From the NCBI RefSeq assembly GCF_023630205.1, contig NZ_JALPRR010000002.1:124001-188000 (forward strand): 64,000 nucleotides of DNA, read 5' to 3'. Below are positions 63,545 to 64,000 of this stretch, piece after piece. Both the position numbers and the translations under genes were made by a program. The DNA comes from Pontibacter ruber (GTDB lineage: Bacteria; Bacteroidota; Bacteroidia; Cytophagales; Hymenobacteraceae). Below the pieces are notes generated by a model. It searched no databases and was not told the DNA's origin. It worked only from the letters and a program-made list of their open reading frames with translations. Positions within the stretch are counted from its first letter, which is position 1; every line of letters starts with the position of its first letter.

Positions 63545-64000
63545 ATGATCTTTACAGAAACCAAATTAAAAGGTGCTTTTATCATAGATGTGAAGCGCCT
63601 GGAAGACGAGCGTGGCTTTTTTGGCCGCTCGTTCTGCCAGAAAGAGTTTGAAGAATTTGGACTAACCAATGACATTCGCCAGGCCAATGTATCTTATAAC
63701 AAGAAGAAAGGTACCCTGCGCGGCATGCACATGCAATTAGCTCCGAATGAGGAGACCAAGCTGGTACGCTGCACACGTGGTGCAATTTATGATGTGATCA
63801 TTGACATGCGTCCGGACTCTGAAACTTACAAACAGTGGATAGGCGTGGAGCTTACCGCCGACAACTATAGAATGCTGTTTGTGCCGGAAGGCTTTGCACA
63901 CGGTTTCATTACGCTGGAAGATAACACCGATGTAACCTATAATGTTACTGAGTTCTATACGCCGGGTGCTGAACGCGGCATTCGTTGGAATGATCCTGCC
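63545..64000 (+). CDS. dTDP-4-dehydrorhamnose 3,5-epimerase (RmlC)-like, 5' part
   Basis: 152 codons seen, cut by the window end. Cupin fold: FFGRSFCQKEFEEFGL, NVSYNKKKGTLRGMHMQ with the catalytic His in RGMHMQ (RmlC has RGLHYQ), GAIYDVIIDMRPDSETYKQWIGVEL, and FVPEGFAHGFITLED. It epimerises a 4-keto sugar nucleotide or is a related 3-epimerase. Start ATG 63545, 10 bases after the previous stop. The Met in place of Tyr suggests a non-rhamnose substrate; inference. Confidence 0.9.
   Translation, partial: MIFTETKLKGAFIIDVKRLEDERGFFGRSFCQKEFEEFGLTNDIRQANVSYNKKKGTLRGMHMQLAPNEETKLVRCTRGAIYDVIIDMRPDSETYKQWIGVELTADNYRMLFVPEGFAHGFITLEDNTDVTYNVTEFYTPGAERGIRWNDPA

Overview
The window looks like chromosome of a Bacteroidota, order Cytophagales, most likely Pontibacter or a close relative (genus is inference; no search was run). 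The grounds are: three secreted proteins with type IX secretion (T9SS) C-terminal signals and a PorP/SprF partner; many small outer-membrane beta-barrels and lipoproteins; promoters of the Bacteroidota TAnnTTTG type; and families such as DUF2807 and DUF547 typical of this phylum. No tRNA, rRNA, CRISPR, prophage or intact insertion sequence was seen.

Layout. 0-8 kb, minus strand: 5' part of a P2-type cation ATPase (cut by the window edge), a large secreted M36 metalloprotease and a ceramidase-like lipoprotein. 8-20 kb: tex, two beta-barrel proteins, a DUF2892-SRPBCC protein, two paralogous LEA-like lipoproteins around an FAD oxidoreductase, an M48-like protease and a DUF2807 protein, then an M28 peptidase. 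19.4-20.1 kb is a gene-free patch of palindromes and repeats. 20-33 kb: beta-barrel, SDR, Nudix, a NagZ-like GH3 lipoprotein, rhomboid, TVP38, 3D-domain protein, ion channel, HD hydrolase, sterol-desaturase-like protein and YejK-like nucleoid protein. 33.7-37.9 kb: a two-component system divergent from a T9SS-secreted protein, with seven helically phased TTTAAC boxes between them. 38-47 kb: alpha/beta hydrolase, a small membrane protein with a natural seven-His tail, DUF547, DEAD-box helicase, and a multi-PAS histidine kinase abutting a single-domain response regulator. 47-50 kb: copper module (CopA plus CopZ-like chaperone) with a probable operator, then a TMEM220-family gene broken by one in-frame stop. 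50.3-57.9 kb: a PorP/SprF gene and a 2180-residue modular T9SS adhesin in one transcription unit. 59-64 kb: start of a surface polysaccharide locus (WcaJ-type initiating transferase, WecG/TagA transferase, rfbF, an SDR epimerase/dehydratase, an RmlC-like epimerase cut by the window end).

The most unusual signal is genome-scale rather than a gene: the heptamer AAGTATA (or TATACTT) occurs about 130 times by hand count, 65 in each orientation, against about 8 expected. It lies inside genes, between genes and just before terminator hairpins, but is absent from the tex region and from the last 3.3 kb of the polysaccharide locus. The other leading observations are the phased TTTAAC operator array, the spaced TCTGTAAC pair upstream of copA, and the nonsense-interrupted TMEM220 gene.
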